This document shows positions 53,179-64,000 of a DNA stretch of 64,000 bases, piece by piece (the first letter of the stretch is position 1; each line of letters starts with the position of its first letter). Below the pieces are notes generated by a model. It was not told where the DNA came from. It searched no databases and saw nothing but the letters and a program-made list of their open reading frames with translations. Location of the stretch: assembly GCA_015227615.1 (NCBI GenBank), contig JAALGZ010000014.1:558001-622000 (forward strand), read 5' to 3'. The position numbers were made by a program, and so were the translations under genes. Source of the stretch: Labyrinthula sp. Ha (taxonomy: Eukaryota; Sar; Bigyra; Labyrinthulida; Labyrinthulaceae).

Positions 53179-53441
53179 TTTTTGGGGGGGGCTACTCGGA
53201 GGTTGGAAACCCTTCGGTCTTACAAGGAGGACATAACTGACTCAAATCCCTTTCTTGCGTCGTGTGGGACTTGAACCCACTAAATCAACCCCCCCCCCGG
53301 CACGTTTTCTTGCCATGGCACTGAAAATTTGAATCACTCATACTCCACGGAGCCAATTATTCAAAGCTAAGTATCTTACCCATAAGGCCTTGACGACTTG
53401 AGGAATCCATGGGGCATTAGCTGCCGCACTAGCGCGCTGCG
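53179..53441 (-). mobile_element. tRNA-like SINE, copy B (longer)
   Basis: About 263 bp on the minus strand, flanked by an 11-bp target-site duplication. It shares with copy A the tRNA-like segment (GTCGTCAAGGCC, T-arm GTGGGTTCAAGTCCCAC), the body and a G/C-run followed by an A-run at the 3' end. It has about 50 bp more at its 5' end (GCAGCGCGCTAGTGCGGCAG...), which itself looks like a tRNA D-arm region, so it may be nearer full length. It is not a functional tRNA: between the D-like and T-like arms there are about 100 bases with no clean anticodon stem. This second copy, with a different duplication, establishes the family. Confidence 0.85.
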
Positions 53442-53452
53442 GTACACTAGTT
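53442..53452 (-). repeat. Target-site duplication of SINE copy B (right)
   Basis: Exact copy of 53168-53178, on the 5' side of the element. Confidence 0.8.
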
Positions 53453-53629
53453 ATATGTAGACTACACCTGTGGAGATATATGTGCTTCAGAGTTTTGATA
53501 AGAAAGAGTCCGTCTTCTACGAGATACCAAATAAAATATTGCACCCACACTTATTGAGACCTAATTAACCTTTTAACGATATATAACTTTTATACCTCAT
53601 CTTTCAATAAGATTTGTTTCACATAATCA

Positions 53630-54152
53630 TTATTTCATCGCAGGTTTAGACTGAGCACGCTTCAATCTTTCAAGCCTGTGTCCACTGTAACCAGCAATCC
53701 ATCCATTCCTGCAATATGATTTCTTCTCCAAAAACAGTTTCAACTTTCAAACACCAACTTCTTCTCTCGTTTTTCTTTATTGTATATATCAATATTTCCT
53801 TGTCTATTTGTCTCTGTTTTGATTGAAACAAACCCAATACGAACAATTAATCGTAAAACAGGCGCAACTAGTTTCGATTCGAAACCTTCGACTAGTTCTT
53901 CGGCTTTATCTCGGCTAATTTTGTCGACATTACCAAGACAATATTTCCCACTATCAACATAAAAATTCCATTTGTATGAGCATTCAGTTCATATTTTTAG
54001 ATTAAGTTATTTAACATTATGTTGATACTATTCTAGGATTGTGTCCGTTTAGTTTATGGAAACCAAGCTGAGTGAATCGAAGATTTTTGTCCTCCCTGAA
54101 TTCCCGAAGGCACAGTTCGATTTTGGAATATAAGTTTTGCCCAAGGTATTTC
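53630..54152 (-). CDS. Unresolved minus-strand gene or gene remnant
   Basis: Three minus-strand stretches have coding character. At 54152-54017 a 45-codon frame (KYLGQNLYSKIELCLREFRE) follows a good acceptor (intron-like 27 nt at 54179-54153, ending TTTTAG). At 53988-53740 an 83-codon frame without Met includes DKISRDKAEELVEGFESKL and APVLRLIVRIGF. The last reads NGWIAGYSGHRLERLKRAQ and ends at 53630. Joining the second and third needs a splice of 29 nt (ending GAG) or 50 nt (ending CAG); neither has the TAG acceptor used elsewhere. The 5' end would have to overlap the start of the divergent lipase gene. I cannot settle the gene model or name the family. Confidence 0.35.
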
Positions 54153-54192
54153 CTAAAATTTCAGGGCTACTTGTGCTACCCAGACAAACAAA

Positions 54193-55420
54193 ATGATGCA
54201 AAACATCTTGTACGCTCTTGGTTTTAGCTCCAAAATACCAAAACCAACTGGACCTTACTCAGAAGTTGGAGTTCTCCCATTTCGCTTGCCAGACGCGAAC
54301 TTTGTCAAAATTTTCTACCCTGCAGCAGCAGAAGTCACGCAGAATAACCCAAAGTTCAACACAGAACGAAATGCGTATTTGAAGCGGATTAAGTCTCAAT
54401 TTGGCTATAACACCTCCTGGTTCAATTTTTCCGGGAGCTACCAGTATACGCGGCCAAAAGCAGTGGATGGACTTTCTAAATTTGGTGGGGCTCCAAGATT
54501 TCTGTTCTATGTGTCGACTGGTCATACAAAAGTGGGTTACTCTTTTATAGCACCTCCTGCATCTGCTTCAAGCTTTCCCGTTGTTGTATTTTCTCATGGC
54601 TTAGGGGGAAATGCGGATATTTACTCTAAATTTTGTTCAGATGTTGCAAGTTTAGGATATGTTGTTATTGCAGTGGAACATGAAGATGCTTCTGGAAGCT
54701 ACGCGTTCGATGCAAAAAACAACAGAGACATATTTTATGACTCCAGCTACTCAGCTGATTATACCAGGCGAAATGTGGTAAACTTTAGAAGTAAATTTCT
54801 TGACAAACGAGTCAAAGAGCTAGATAAGGTGATTGATTGGGTTTACGGTCTAGATCCCAACAGTTTCAAATCAGCAGTTGAGAAAAGTGTTTTTTCTCTA
54901 GTAAACAAACAAAAGATTTTTCTCTCAGGTCATAGTTTTGGAAGTGCCACGTCAGCAATGTATTCCATCCAAGGAAAACACAGAGACAATATTAAAGGGA
55001 TGTGTCTACTTGACATATGGGCTTACCCACTTCCCACAGACATTCTGCATCGTGGAATTTCTCTGCCAGTAATCTCCATTCTCTCCGCACAATTTCTCTA
55101 CTCTGCCACTGAGGTATATGTTTTCTCTTTTTTAAGTTTAGTTTTGGCCAAGTGCCAAGTTATTTAGTAACAGTAACACGAAAATGTCTGCTGCACTTGA
55201 AGGAGTTACACATGCGCAAATGTCTGATGCACCGTGGTTTACTAGGTTTAAATATATTAGAGAGCGAGGAGCTTTAGAAGGAGAAACTACTGCAGAAGCT
55301 TCTCAGTTGGACATTGTTGAAGCTGTGAAATTATTTTTTGAGAACCCTGATGAGTTTAGTATTCACAAATTAGGAAAGGAAACGTTGTTATCTGATATAT
55401 CACAGCGAAAGGCAAACTAA
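54193..55420 (+). CDS. PAF-acetylhydrolase-like phospholipase
   Basis: Two exons: 54193-55113 and 55142-55420, with a 28-nt intron (GTATATGTTT...GTTTAG, phase 0); 399 residues. Group VII/VIII PLA2 signature: the FPVVVFSHGLGG oxyanion block, then ADIYSKFCSDVASLGYVVIA and VEHEDASGSYAF, and the nucleophile elbow GHSFGSA near 247-253. The catalytic Asp is in LLDIWAYPL near 274. The catalytic His is in exon 2 (GVTHAQMSD near 330), so splicing is needed to complete the triad. The human plasma enzyme has a signal peptide; here the N-terminus (MMQNILYALGFSSKIPKPTG) is not clearly one, so an intracellular form (PAFAH2-like) is more likely. Role: hydrolysis of short or oxidised sn-2 acyl chains from phospholipids. 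Confidence 0.91.
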
Positions 55421-55527
55421 GAGTTTTTACTTTTCCCTTGGATTTTTCATTTAGTAGTGAAAGCGGATAGTACATTAAGAAAAGATTTTGAGGACTAAAT
55501 ATTAAGAAACAACGTATCTATGAATTT

Positions 55528-56928
55528 TCACTCAAGCTCTTGGTTAGTACTCTTTGGAATTAAGAGACTCGACAAGACACAAACTAAGAGCATTATCAAA
55601 CTTCCTACATAAAAACACAGCTTCCAATTTAAAAATATTGATTCATTATGTTCCAAAGAATATGCAAATAGATAAGACCCAATAGCAGGACCCAGCATTT
55701 TGGCAATTGAAGCAAACAACATACTAGCTACATTTCCTCTTGCTCTAAAACAACGAGGGCTTGAATAGTTTGTAAGGTTAAATATTGAGCTATAACAAAA
55801 AGCGTCAAAAATTATCCTTATTCCGTTTGTAGAATATAGAATAACGGTCAAGTAACTAGCGGTTGAAAAAAGGGAGGGAATATTTATAAGGAGAAGGAGA
55901 AAAAAAGCGTAGCCCAAAGAAGCAAGAGATAGTGTTGTTGTGAATGATAATATATTCGTGACTTTTGGAAAGAGAAATATATTAGTGAGAATTTGAAATA
56001 TGCCACCAATTCCTATTAGAGCTCCAGTTTGTTTGGATGAGAAACCTAGCCCACCTGCATCCAGAGAAGAAACGCTCCAAAGAGGAATAACTTCATTCAC
56101 AAACAAAGTCGCAAAACTTAGCATGCAATAGACTAGAAGTACGATGCAAAACTTATATGTCCAGAACCTTTGCTTTTCTGTTGTCTTCACAAGAGTTTCT
56201 TCTTCTGGTGTTTGTAGAAATTCTACTTTTTCGTCCGTCTTAGCCGTCGCAGACCTATCCGTTAAAAACAAATCAGAAAAATTTTTGTCTTTGGTTTCTG
56301 GAAGATAAAAATAAACGGAAAATAAGCCTGTAATACCTAATATGGCAGAAACTAGACTTGCAGAAAAGTATTTGTTGATAATCTGGGTTGAACTAAGCTC
56401 AACCTTTTGAGTTAATGAGGAGTTTGAGTTAGCCTGCAAATCACTCTCAGATTGGACAAGCCACCCGCTGATTGATGGACCAAGAATTATTCCAAGTCCC
56501 CAGCAAGCCCCGTACCATGCCATCGCCATTGCTCGATGCTCGTGAGTTGTTATTTCAGGAGCAACTGTTTTGAGTGTGAGAACTGAGCCATTAAGAAAAC
56601 CAAGCATGAATCTGAAAAATATTGCCTGGAATACGGTTGAGGTAAATCCAAACAAAAATGAAAACACAGTGATGCTGATCAAAGATGCAATTAGCGTAGG
56701 TTTTCTGCCTTTCTTGTCTGCAAGATATCCCCATGCTGCACTCGAAAGAACACGCCCAAAAAACATTGACGATGATATAAAACCTGCAAGATACCCTGAT
56801 TCATTTGTATCCTTCAAATCACTTATATCAACTGCCAGGAAGCCAACAAAACTGAAGATGTAAGTTGTGGAATAGGCGTTTGCGAAAGAGGCTAGACATA
56901 GCGCAAACAGCGATTTTTTCTCATACAT
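55528..56928 (-). CDS. MFS transporter, ZIFL/DHA1-like
   Basis: Single exon, 466 residues from the ATG at 56928 (MYEKKSLFALCLASF); the frame upstream starts only at TTG. It has twelve predicted membrane segments with a central loop near 190-240. Motif A is WGYLADKKGRKPTL between TM2 and TM3, preceded by GYLAGFISSSMFFGRVLSS. TM4-5 has RFMLGFLNGSVLTLKTVAPE and AWYGACWGLGIILGPSISGW, typical of the plant and fungal zinc-induced-facilitator-like (ZIFL) and related DHA1 proton antiporters. Substrate cannot be read from sequence. Convergent with the PAF-AH-like gene, 107 bases between stops. Confidence 0.9.
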   Translation of the reverse strand: MYEKKSLFALCLASFANAYSTTYIFSFVGFLAVDISDLKDTNESGYLAGFISSSMFFGRVLSSAAWGYLADKKGRKPTLIASLISITVFSFLFGFTSTVFQAIFFRFMLGFLNGSVLTLKTVAPEITTHEHRAMAMAWYGACWGLGIILGPSISGWLVQSESDLQANSNSSLTQKVELSSTQIINKYFSASLVSAILGITGLFSVYFYLPETKDKNFSDLFLTDRSATAKTDEKVEFLQTPEEETLVKTTEKQRFWTYKFCIVLLVYCMLSFATLFVNEVIPLWSVSSLDAGGLGFSSKQTGALIGIGGIFQILTNIFLFPKVTNILSFTTTLSLASLGYAFFLLLLINIPSLFSTASYLTVILYSTNGIRIIFDAFCYSSIFNLTNYSSPRCFRARGNVASMLFASIAKMLGPAIGSYLFAYSLEHNESIFLNWKLCFYVGSLIMLLVCVLSSLLIPKSTNQELE

Positions 56929-59900
56929 GGACTTAGTTTGAGAGTAAGTAGTGTTCAAATAATTTTAATTTTTTTCAGAATTATTCGTGTTGCTCTTGAG
57001 GCCGATGACTATTGATATATAGTTGAGCTTCAAGTTTGGGTTTCTTTGTAACAGTTCTGGATTCTCACTTCAATATGACCTTTGTTTTTCACAGTAACCC
57101 ACCCTTGTGTTATCCAGTCATGCTTGGGGAAGAACCGTTCGCAAGGATTGCTGAGATAGGATTTATTGAGGCTATCCCTTCAAGAGCCAGTTTAATTTTA
57201 TTAGCCCAATTATTTCGTTGGTTACATTAAATATCCCAAAAAATATTTAAATCCCAAGAAACAAAGAAATGAATCCAAGATATCATGAAGGAAGAGAATA
57301 TAATGACATGAACAAGAAACTAAAGAATAATATGAAGAAGGTTTATATTAGAAGGCAAGGGGAAAGTTAATGAAGAGCTTATCATTTATATTTAAGTTTT
57401 AAGTTTTTTTGAAAAGAAGATTTAACTGCTGTTTGAAGATATTTTCGCATGTAAAGATGGAATGAAGGTTAAGCCTCCCTTAATTAACAAGGTATCAGGT
57501 CTCAAGTGACAAAACAAAAATTTTCCAAAAAATATTACCAAAAAAAATAAAATATATCAACAGCAAAATAATTCGTTATTTATTTATTTCTACTTGCTTA
57601 TTGGACAGCCACAGGTGAAAAACAAACTAAAGGAGCACAGCTCCAGTTGATATAAATAAAGAAAGTTTCATCCAAGATCAGTTTAAGGAGGGGAAATTTG
57701 CTGAGTAGGGAAAAAGAGATGTTAGTTTTAGGTTCTGCTGAACACCTAATTGCAGGTTCTGACCGATTTATGGTGGAAGATGCGTAACCCTGGCATGGGG
57801 TTTGAGGTTAGGTTTTATTTTTTTCACTATCTGTAGGGTGGGCACTGGGATCATGGTAATGTCTTGGATTTTCCAGTTAAAGAAAAAATATATATTTTTT
57901 GGGGGATGAGTATAGGGATCAGAACGTTTTATTGCATAGTACAATTTAAATACAAGTTTGAGTACTTAATTTGAAAACGACCTTATTCACTAAATACATT
58001 TTACCTTAAGTTAGACAGAGATGATCTAACTTAGCTAATCCTTAAGTAGTTGTATCTCCTATGCTCTCATACTCTTTTCTTAGATCTCTTTAATTCACTC
58101 TTAAACAAGTTTTTCTTGAAATAAATTTCTGAAAATGGACGACTTAGTGTAACCTCTAAAGCTGTTGATGGGGTATCAGCAATCTCTAGGTACCTAATCA
58201 TCTTCAATTCTTCTGTTTTTACTTCATAATATATTTTTTATTTTCATTCAGTTTTGATTCATGACCTGAGATATCTAAATGTTTGACTTTAAAGACATAT
58301 TTTCCAAGTTCATGATCAATATTAATGTTTAATCCAAGAGAACAAAACCTAGAGAAAATGCAATTTACACTATTCCTTCGAGTATTCTTTGGTTATATCC
58401 AAATATTCTCTGTATATCTTCCATTGACAAGTACTGGAATGAAGCTGTTTTGCATCTAAATGGCTCTTGAACAGCTTTCTCAAGTCCATTGAACATTACG
58501 TCAGGTTTGGATCCACAACACAAGTCCAATTATCTGGCTAAGACGTGTGCTCTTCTTGTTGAAGGTCTGTTACTTCAGTTTCAAGTTTTTTTGACACTTT
58601 TTTTTACTAGTCGTATGTTTATTGTACTTTTTGCAAGTCTTGGGCTTCGTGGCTAAAAGACCGTAGATTGATGTGTTGGAACTTGGAAGTACCTTCCAAA
58701 ACCTGGCCTCTAAGAATCCGATCTCAATATATTGTCGGTTATGGTTCAAAATACCTTTTACACAAGAAAGAGAATATAGCATACTCTCCCTGATTATATT
58801 TACTATTTAAAAATAGCTTCTATTTAATATCTTGCCATGTTCTAGATCGTACCCCTTCTAAATATGCTTGAAATCGTAGAAGCTACTGGGCTTCCAGTTC
58901 TATATTTCGAATATAGGAAGGAGTAAATTTTACTTAAGACCATAAAGTAATAACAGTATGGACTCAAAGAATGACACATTATTCTCTTTAATAGCTCCAA
59001 AATTTGTAAAACATCAGGGTTTAAGTCTTCTGAACCCATACAGTTCATTGTGCACCAAAATATTTAAGTGGGACTCGGCAAATTTCTAATACCAAGGTCG
59101 CTATAGGCAGTAACTAGATTATATTTTAGGTGATTCTTGAAATATTTCTTAAAACTATAAAAAGAGCCAATATTCTTCTGTGTCAAACACGTAATTACGC
59201 TGATCTTTTGGTAGTTATTAGAAAATCATGTACTTCAGCGTAGAAACTACTTTGTATAGAAAAACATACGGCAAATTAAGTACTGCATCTTTGAATTTCT
59301 ATAAATTAAAGTTGTGTGCTCAATCAAGTTTCTGAGTTTTGATCCCCCCCCCTTGCAGTAGAAATTCTAAATAATGTACAAAAATTTTCCAAACTATAGC
59401 AGAGACCAGTGCCTATTTAAATTTAAGTTAAACACAAAAACGACAATTTTGTTCAATATTTTCGGAAATATAAAAAATACCAGTGAAATCTCTGAAAATA
59501 TTAATAGTTTTATTTCTGTATAGGAGAGGTTAATGGCACACTATTCCAAGTTAATAAATGGTTAAAATGAAAATATACAATTAATAGTTGAGACGTCATT
59601 GAGTAATTGAGCCTTTTTGCCTCTACATGTTGTGGATGTACATAAAGGTACTCCTCATTTCAATATGGCCCTGGTTTAGTGCTTAACTTATGTGCACAAT
59701 CTCGTACCGGGTCGCAAAAAATGGTGTCAAATAACGCACTGTATCTAATTAATTTCTAAAGATTTCATCTTATATGGGATAGGCCATTGACACGAATCGA
59801 TGAATTATCTATATTTCGGTTAATTTTCATTTGATATTCTTAGATTCTTAATAAATTATTAGAAAGAACCATAAAGTTAAATTTCAATACAATTGAATTT

Positions 59901-62900
59901 AGAATAAGACATGAGGAATTTTCCCTAACAATACTCCCAAAAAACAATCATCAACCGGAAAAATAACACTGAAAAAAATATGTTGTTCCTCTCTATAAAA
60001 AGGTCGAATTTCAAGCGATGGGTATATTTTCTTTTTAAAGACACTACTTTTAAATCTTTTGATTGAGATAACTATATGTGGAACATTTTTCTAGCATATT
60101 CTAGTTTTATTCCCAGATCTAGTTGACCCAATACAACTATCATTTTTGCAAAACTAAAATAAAAATTTTTAACTTAGCAACGTAGCTCACGTTCCACAAA
60201 ATATGTGTTATGTACACTATAATCATAAATAAGAATAACCAACTACAATATATCTAATAAAAATAATTGTTTGAACCTAGTAGTTACGTGTGACGACTTT
60301 GAACCGAAGGTGTTTCAATCTTAGACAATTGAAGTTATAATTCTGAATCACCACATGGTTGTTCTAAAAACAAATTTAAGGATGTTCATGACAATACGGT
60401 TGTTGCTTCTCAATTCTTTCCAATAGAAAAACCAAAATAAAAAAAAACATAAAGAAACTTAAGGTAAAGGTACAGTGGATAGTGGGAAATAAATGTGAAC
60501 ACACAGAGGAAACTAATCAAGAACAATTCATGCGTAGCGGGCATTGATTTGGGGTGGGGAGGGGGTTCTCTTTAAATTTACATGTGATTCTCAGCTTCTA
60601 CAACAGGATTCTTGGGAAAACACTTACTCTAGCTTAAGGGAAATGACACTCATGACAAGAAAACAAACACCAAGAATCCCTTAGAGCGCAAAATTTTAAG
60701 AAAAAATACGTAGTCAATCGTATTGCTATACCAAGAAAAGGATGAAAAAGCAATGAAAGTGCTAGATGCAATACCACATTGGCTTGACAATCATTACTGC
60801 AAAATGTATTCGGACTGGACAACCTCATGGATAATGATTTATAGTGCAGGGCTCGATATGTTTTGATACACGTTCACCTAGGTTATAGGAACATATATGT
60901 TTTGAGTTGGTTGAGGTCTTATGAATTCTAGTGTACAAGGCATAAGTTTAATACAAAAAATACCATATACAAAATCTTTAATCACAATTGAAACATCTTT
61001 TATCAAATTAATGGGCGAATATGAAGAGAAAGAAAATAGATATTGATCTCGTGGAACTAGGAAAAACTAGTGTTCATTGCTAATATAGACTTGACTTCTA
61101 TTTTTATGAAAAATTGTTGTGCTTAAATTTTTTGTTCATTCCTGAGAACTAATATGTAACTATGAAAATGAAGTTTCTCCAAGACATACTTCATGACTCT
61201 CTTTTGAAGTGTTGGGTTACTCTTCTTACTTTTATTTGAGAAGCTCTGAAACGTCCGAGTCACCCATTACATTTTTTTGAGCCTTAATCAGATAAAAACA
61301 AGAGCTAGTGAGGTTCAGAACTTGTATTTAGTAGATAAAATTTTTACTGAGCTAGGACTCTGTTGTCTTACTTGCAATAATTTTTGAAATTTCATAAGTT
61401 ATTCCGATGAAATTTTACAAAATTGAAAGTAGTAAGTTTATAGCCTAGAATCTTTTGAAGCTCCACCCAAGAAGCTACATTTATTCTTATTTTAAATAGA
61501 AACCCACCCCATTTGGTAGAATATGAGCTGATCAAATTCAAAATAAAATATTGGAAATTCAGAAATATGTAAACCTCTCTCTCTATATATATTGCAACCT
61601 TTTGTCCGGACTTGACGTAACAACAGTAGTACTGAGCAAACAAAACAGCAGCAAAAAAACTCTTTATAGAGCTGCAGCTCCGAAAATATTCAGACAAGTG
61701 TCTCGAAACACGGTACATATTCATCTTTTGACCCTCATTCGGCACGTCATATATTTCAGCATTTGTGATATAATCTCTCTGGAGTTACAGTTACCTTGTC
61801 CTGTAGATTGTGCGGCTTAACTGGATTTATTCATACTGACCCTTACCAGAAACTATACCGGCTGGAAGTCTAACACTTGGTACAGTTATATTAAGCCACC
61901 ATATCTTGATACATTTTGAAGCTTGTTAAAATCGATGTATTAATATCGAACTTAAAATCTTTTTCACATAGATAATTCAAATTGAAGCTATCTGACCACA
62001 CCCAATAAAGGTGAAGATGAGTATGGTATTAAGTTTATTTTTATTCTTATTTTCAAATACTAGCATCATAATGGGTGTAACGGATGATGTTAAAACTAGA
62101 CGTTCCTGGTATTTCTACGCTCAAAAAAAAACAGGCAACGTTCATAACCTCTGCTTCCGGGTTCATATCGAAATCAAGTCTGCTCAATTTGTTTTCTTTT
62201 CGCTTAATTTTTTCAGCATTGAAAATTAGAAGCAACTTAGAATTATAAAAGGAACAAACAAATTAAAATTGTAAACCCACAACCCCCCCCCCCAGTTATC
62301 ATCAACTAAATACGAAATAGGTGCCACAAATTAACTCCCCCCCTCTATTACCTATGTTTACTAAGGTCAAGAAGACGATGTGTTTCTGAGTAATGCCTTG
62401 TCAGGCAACTTAGGTCAAATTGTTACAGAAAAGGTAAACTGGTAACGGACTCCCTTCACACAGTCTACGTAAAAAAAGATGATGGAAACAATCTAAGAAA
62501 CTGAGCTCATACTTGTAATCACTGTATAAAGCATGTATCGACTGTTTTTCCTGAAAGCTTTCTAAGACTGTGTGGATCAATTGTTCTTATGTGCTGCTTA
62601 GACTTAGTTATTTAATTTGAAAAGAAATATTTTTATTCAAATAAATCTAATATTGCTTCTGATCATAATTAAATTTATGAGGTTGATAATTATCAAATAT
62701 TTTTGACCTCATTACAATAGCAACTACTTATCAAGAATTTTTTAACCGTAAGAACAAGGGCTAAGAGAGGGTCTTTTCGCAATAGTGAAACCGTAAAACT
62801 ATTTGTAATACAAACCATTAAGCTATTATTAGTCCGAAAATTATAATTACTTAATCAAAATCAGAAATGAACAATGAAAATCAAGTAATAAGAGAGATAT

Positions 62901-64000
62901 TGATGAAAATTATATCAATAGAATAATATTGAACCAAACTCGATACCAAGGTGTAGTTAGAAAAGTATTGGAGTGAGAAAAATATTCAGTAAAATCTAGA
63001 AGTCGTTACATTTTTTATATGAAGTAATCTTTTTAACATTCAAAGCTTAATGGCTAGATTTGCAGGTGAAGTATATTGCTTTTTCCTCGTCCTGTAAAAT
63101 AAGCTACCACTGTTCCTTGTTCTTTTATCTAAATCACTGCGCCAAAAAATCCATTGGTACTTACTTATCGCAAATTATGGTAGTCTCTGATGTGTAGCAA
63201 AGAAAAAGCAAGAACTGTTACATATGATCTAGACTCTTTAATTTTTCTTCGCAGTTGGATATTCCACTACGGATACTTCTTTTTATAGCTATCATAATAT
63301 ATCGAATAATATTGCGCTCCATGGTTCATTGGCTAAGTCTGCATTTTTTTGCTTCATTTTTGCTACAGAAAACCATGCGAGTCACTGATAGTAGGTTCAT
63401 GTTCTACCATCATTGTTTTTTTTTATTCCAATGGCTCACAAAGCATAATGTCACAAAAAAAGAAACAGTAACATGGGTTCAAACCCCATATACTAGAGAA
63501 AACATTAATAGATTAACCAAGAGATATTAGAAAAAGGAGATGAATGCTATTCATATAAGAAGCAAAATTACTAAAAGAATATAAAAGTCGATCATGTGGC
63601 CAAGACTTCAATTGATACTCGTTGCAAAGTCAAAACTCACTCAAAGTGGATGGGAAACGCGTCATTGTCAATTAAAGTGAATCATAAAACCTCAACTTTG
63701 GATTGATATATCCTACTTAACTTAAAAAATACCCCTAGTTGCCACGCTTTAAAATTCTTGCTCACTTTATCCCTCTGCCTCTTCAAACCCCATTAAAACA
63801 AACTGGGTTTTCAACTACATCTTCATCAGATACGTATACTTGGAAAATAAACCTAAGATTTCCTTTTGTTATAGATATTTTCTTCTTTTCTTCACTAACC
63901 TCATGATTAATACTACACTGTTTGTCTTTTAGGATTATCACTTTTATTAATAATCAAACATGTACTTTTATATTATTATTTCCCAAAATATTATATCAAA
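56929..64000. other. 7-kb gene-poor region to window edge
   Basis: No reading frame with coding character. C-runs stand out in the AT-rich background (59344-59352, 62283-62293, 62337-62343), as does a G-rich GGGGTGGGGAGGGGG at 60551-60565. A perfect T-arm-like hairpin (ATGGGTTCAAACCCCAT) lies at about 63472-63488, but no matching tRNA body surrounds it. No transposon domain was recognised. Confidence 0.5.

Noticed and set aside
53780-53962. Plus-strand 60-codon Ser-rich ORF
   Set aside because: The minus strand of the same segment reads as a better protein; the Ser-rich text is typical of an antisense frame.
63400-63500. Possible tRNA around the T-arm-like ATGGGTTCAAACCCCAT
   Set aside because: No matching acceptor, D or anticodon stems at the right spacing.
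1-64000. Integrated virus, LTR element or CRISPR array
   Set aside because: No capsid, integrase, protease-polymerase or LTR signature and no direct-repeat array was seen in any part of the window.

Overview
The window is AT-rich nuclear DNA from a protist, not a bacterium. It carries mitochondrial, ER and cytoskeletal genes: an m-AAA protease, EMC1, a kinesin, NAA30, SDE2 and an LRRC57-like protein. At least eleven spliceosomal introns can be placed by reading frame and protein homology, and all are tiny (19-31 nt, GT...AG, all ending in TAG). A broken secreted-protein gene near 35.2 kb has PT/PS-type repeats with a four-residue period, a style common in stramenopile and haptophyte predicted proteins. 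A stramenopile is therefore my best guess at lineage, but it is an inference.

Layout. 0-3.7 kb: a tetraspan membrane protein (cut by the window edge) and the AFG3-type protease. 3.7-8.4 kb: no recognisable gene. 8.4-11.5 kb: SDE2 and a degenerate papain-like protein, convergent and sharing a TTAA that holds both stop codons. 11.5-15.3 kb: decayed sequence with a Mutator-like (MULE) transposase relic. 15.3-22.4 kb: the densest block, with a kinesin, a small basic protein, an unknown helical protein, an LRRC57-like protein, an unknown polytopic membrane protein, an alpha/beta hydrolase and NAA30. 22.4-28.2 kb: decayed coding fragments and a second MULE relic. 28.2-34.7 kb: a coiled-coil protein, a PP2C phosphatase with a 19-nt intron, and an isovaleryl-CoA-dehydrogenase-type enzyme. 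35.0-35.7 kb: the broken PT/PS-repeat gene. 38.9-43.3 kb: malic enzyme and EMC1. 43.8 kb and 53.3 kb: two copies of one tRNA-like SINE, in opposite orientation, each with its own target-site duplication. 46.8-48.2 kb: a GT4 glycosyltransferase. 48.4-50.2 kb: a LINE remnant with an endonuclease domain and a TTAAG-repeat tail. 53.6-57 kb: an unresolved minus-strand gene fragment, a PAF-acetylhydrolase-like lipase and an MFS transporter. 57-64 kb: no recognisable gene.

Architecture. Genes sit in tight clusters: 11 bp between divergent start codons, 28 bp between tandem genes, and -4, 3, 20 and 54 bp between convergent stops. The clusters are separated by 3-7 kb gene-poor stretches rich in old mobile-element and coding debris. 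A CCGTTA motif (TAACGG on the plus strand) lies in the short upstream regions of five leftward genes, two of them at shared divergent promoters. It may be a core or MYB-type promoter element.

Most genes are ordinary housekeeping functions and do not form one pathway. The least explained unit is the divergent pair at 19.3-21.8 kb, an unknown membrane protein and an unknown lipase-like hydrolase, whose start codons are too close to have separate promoters.
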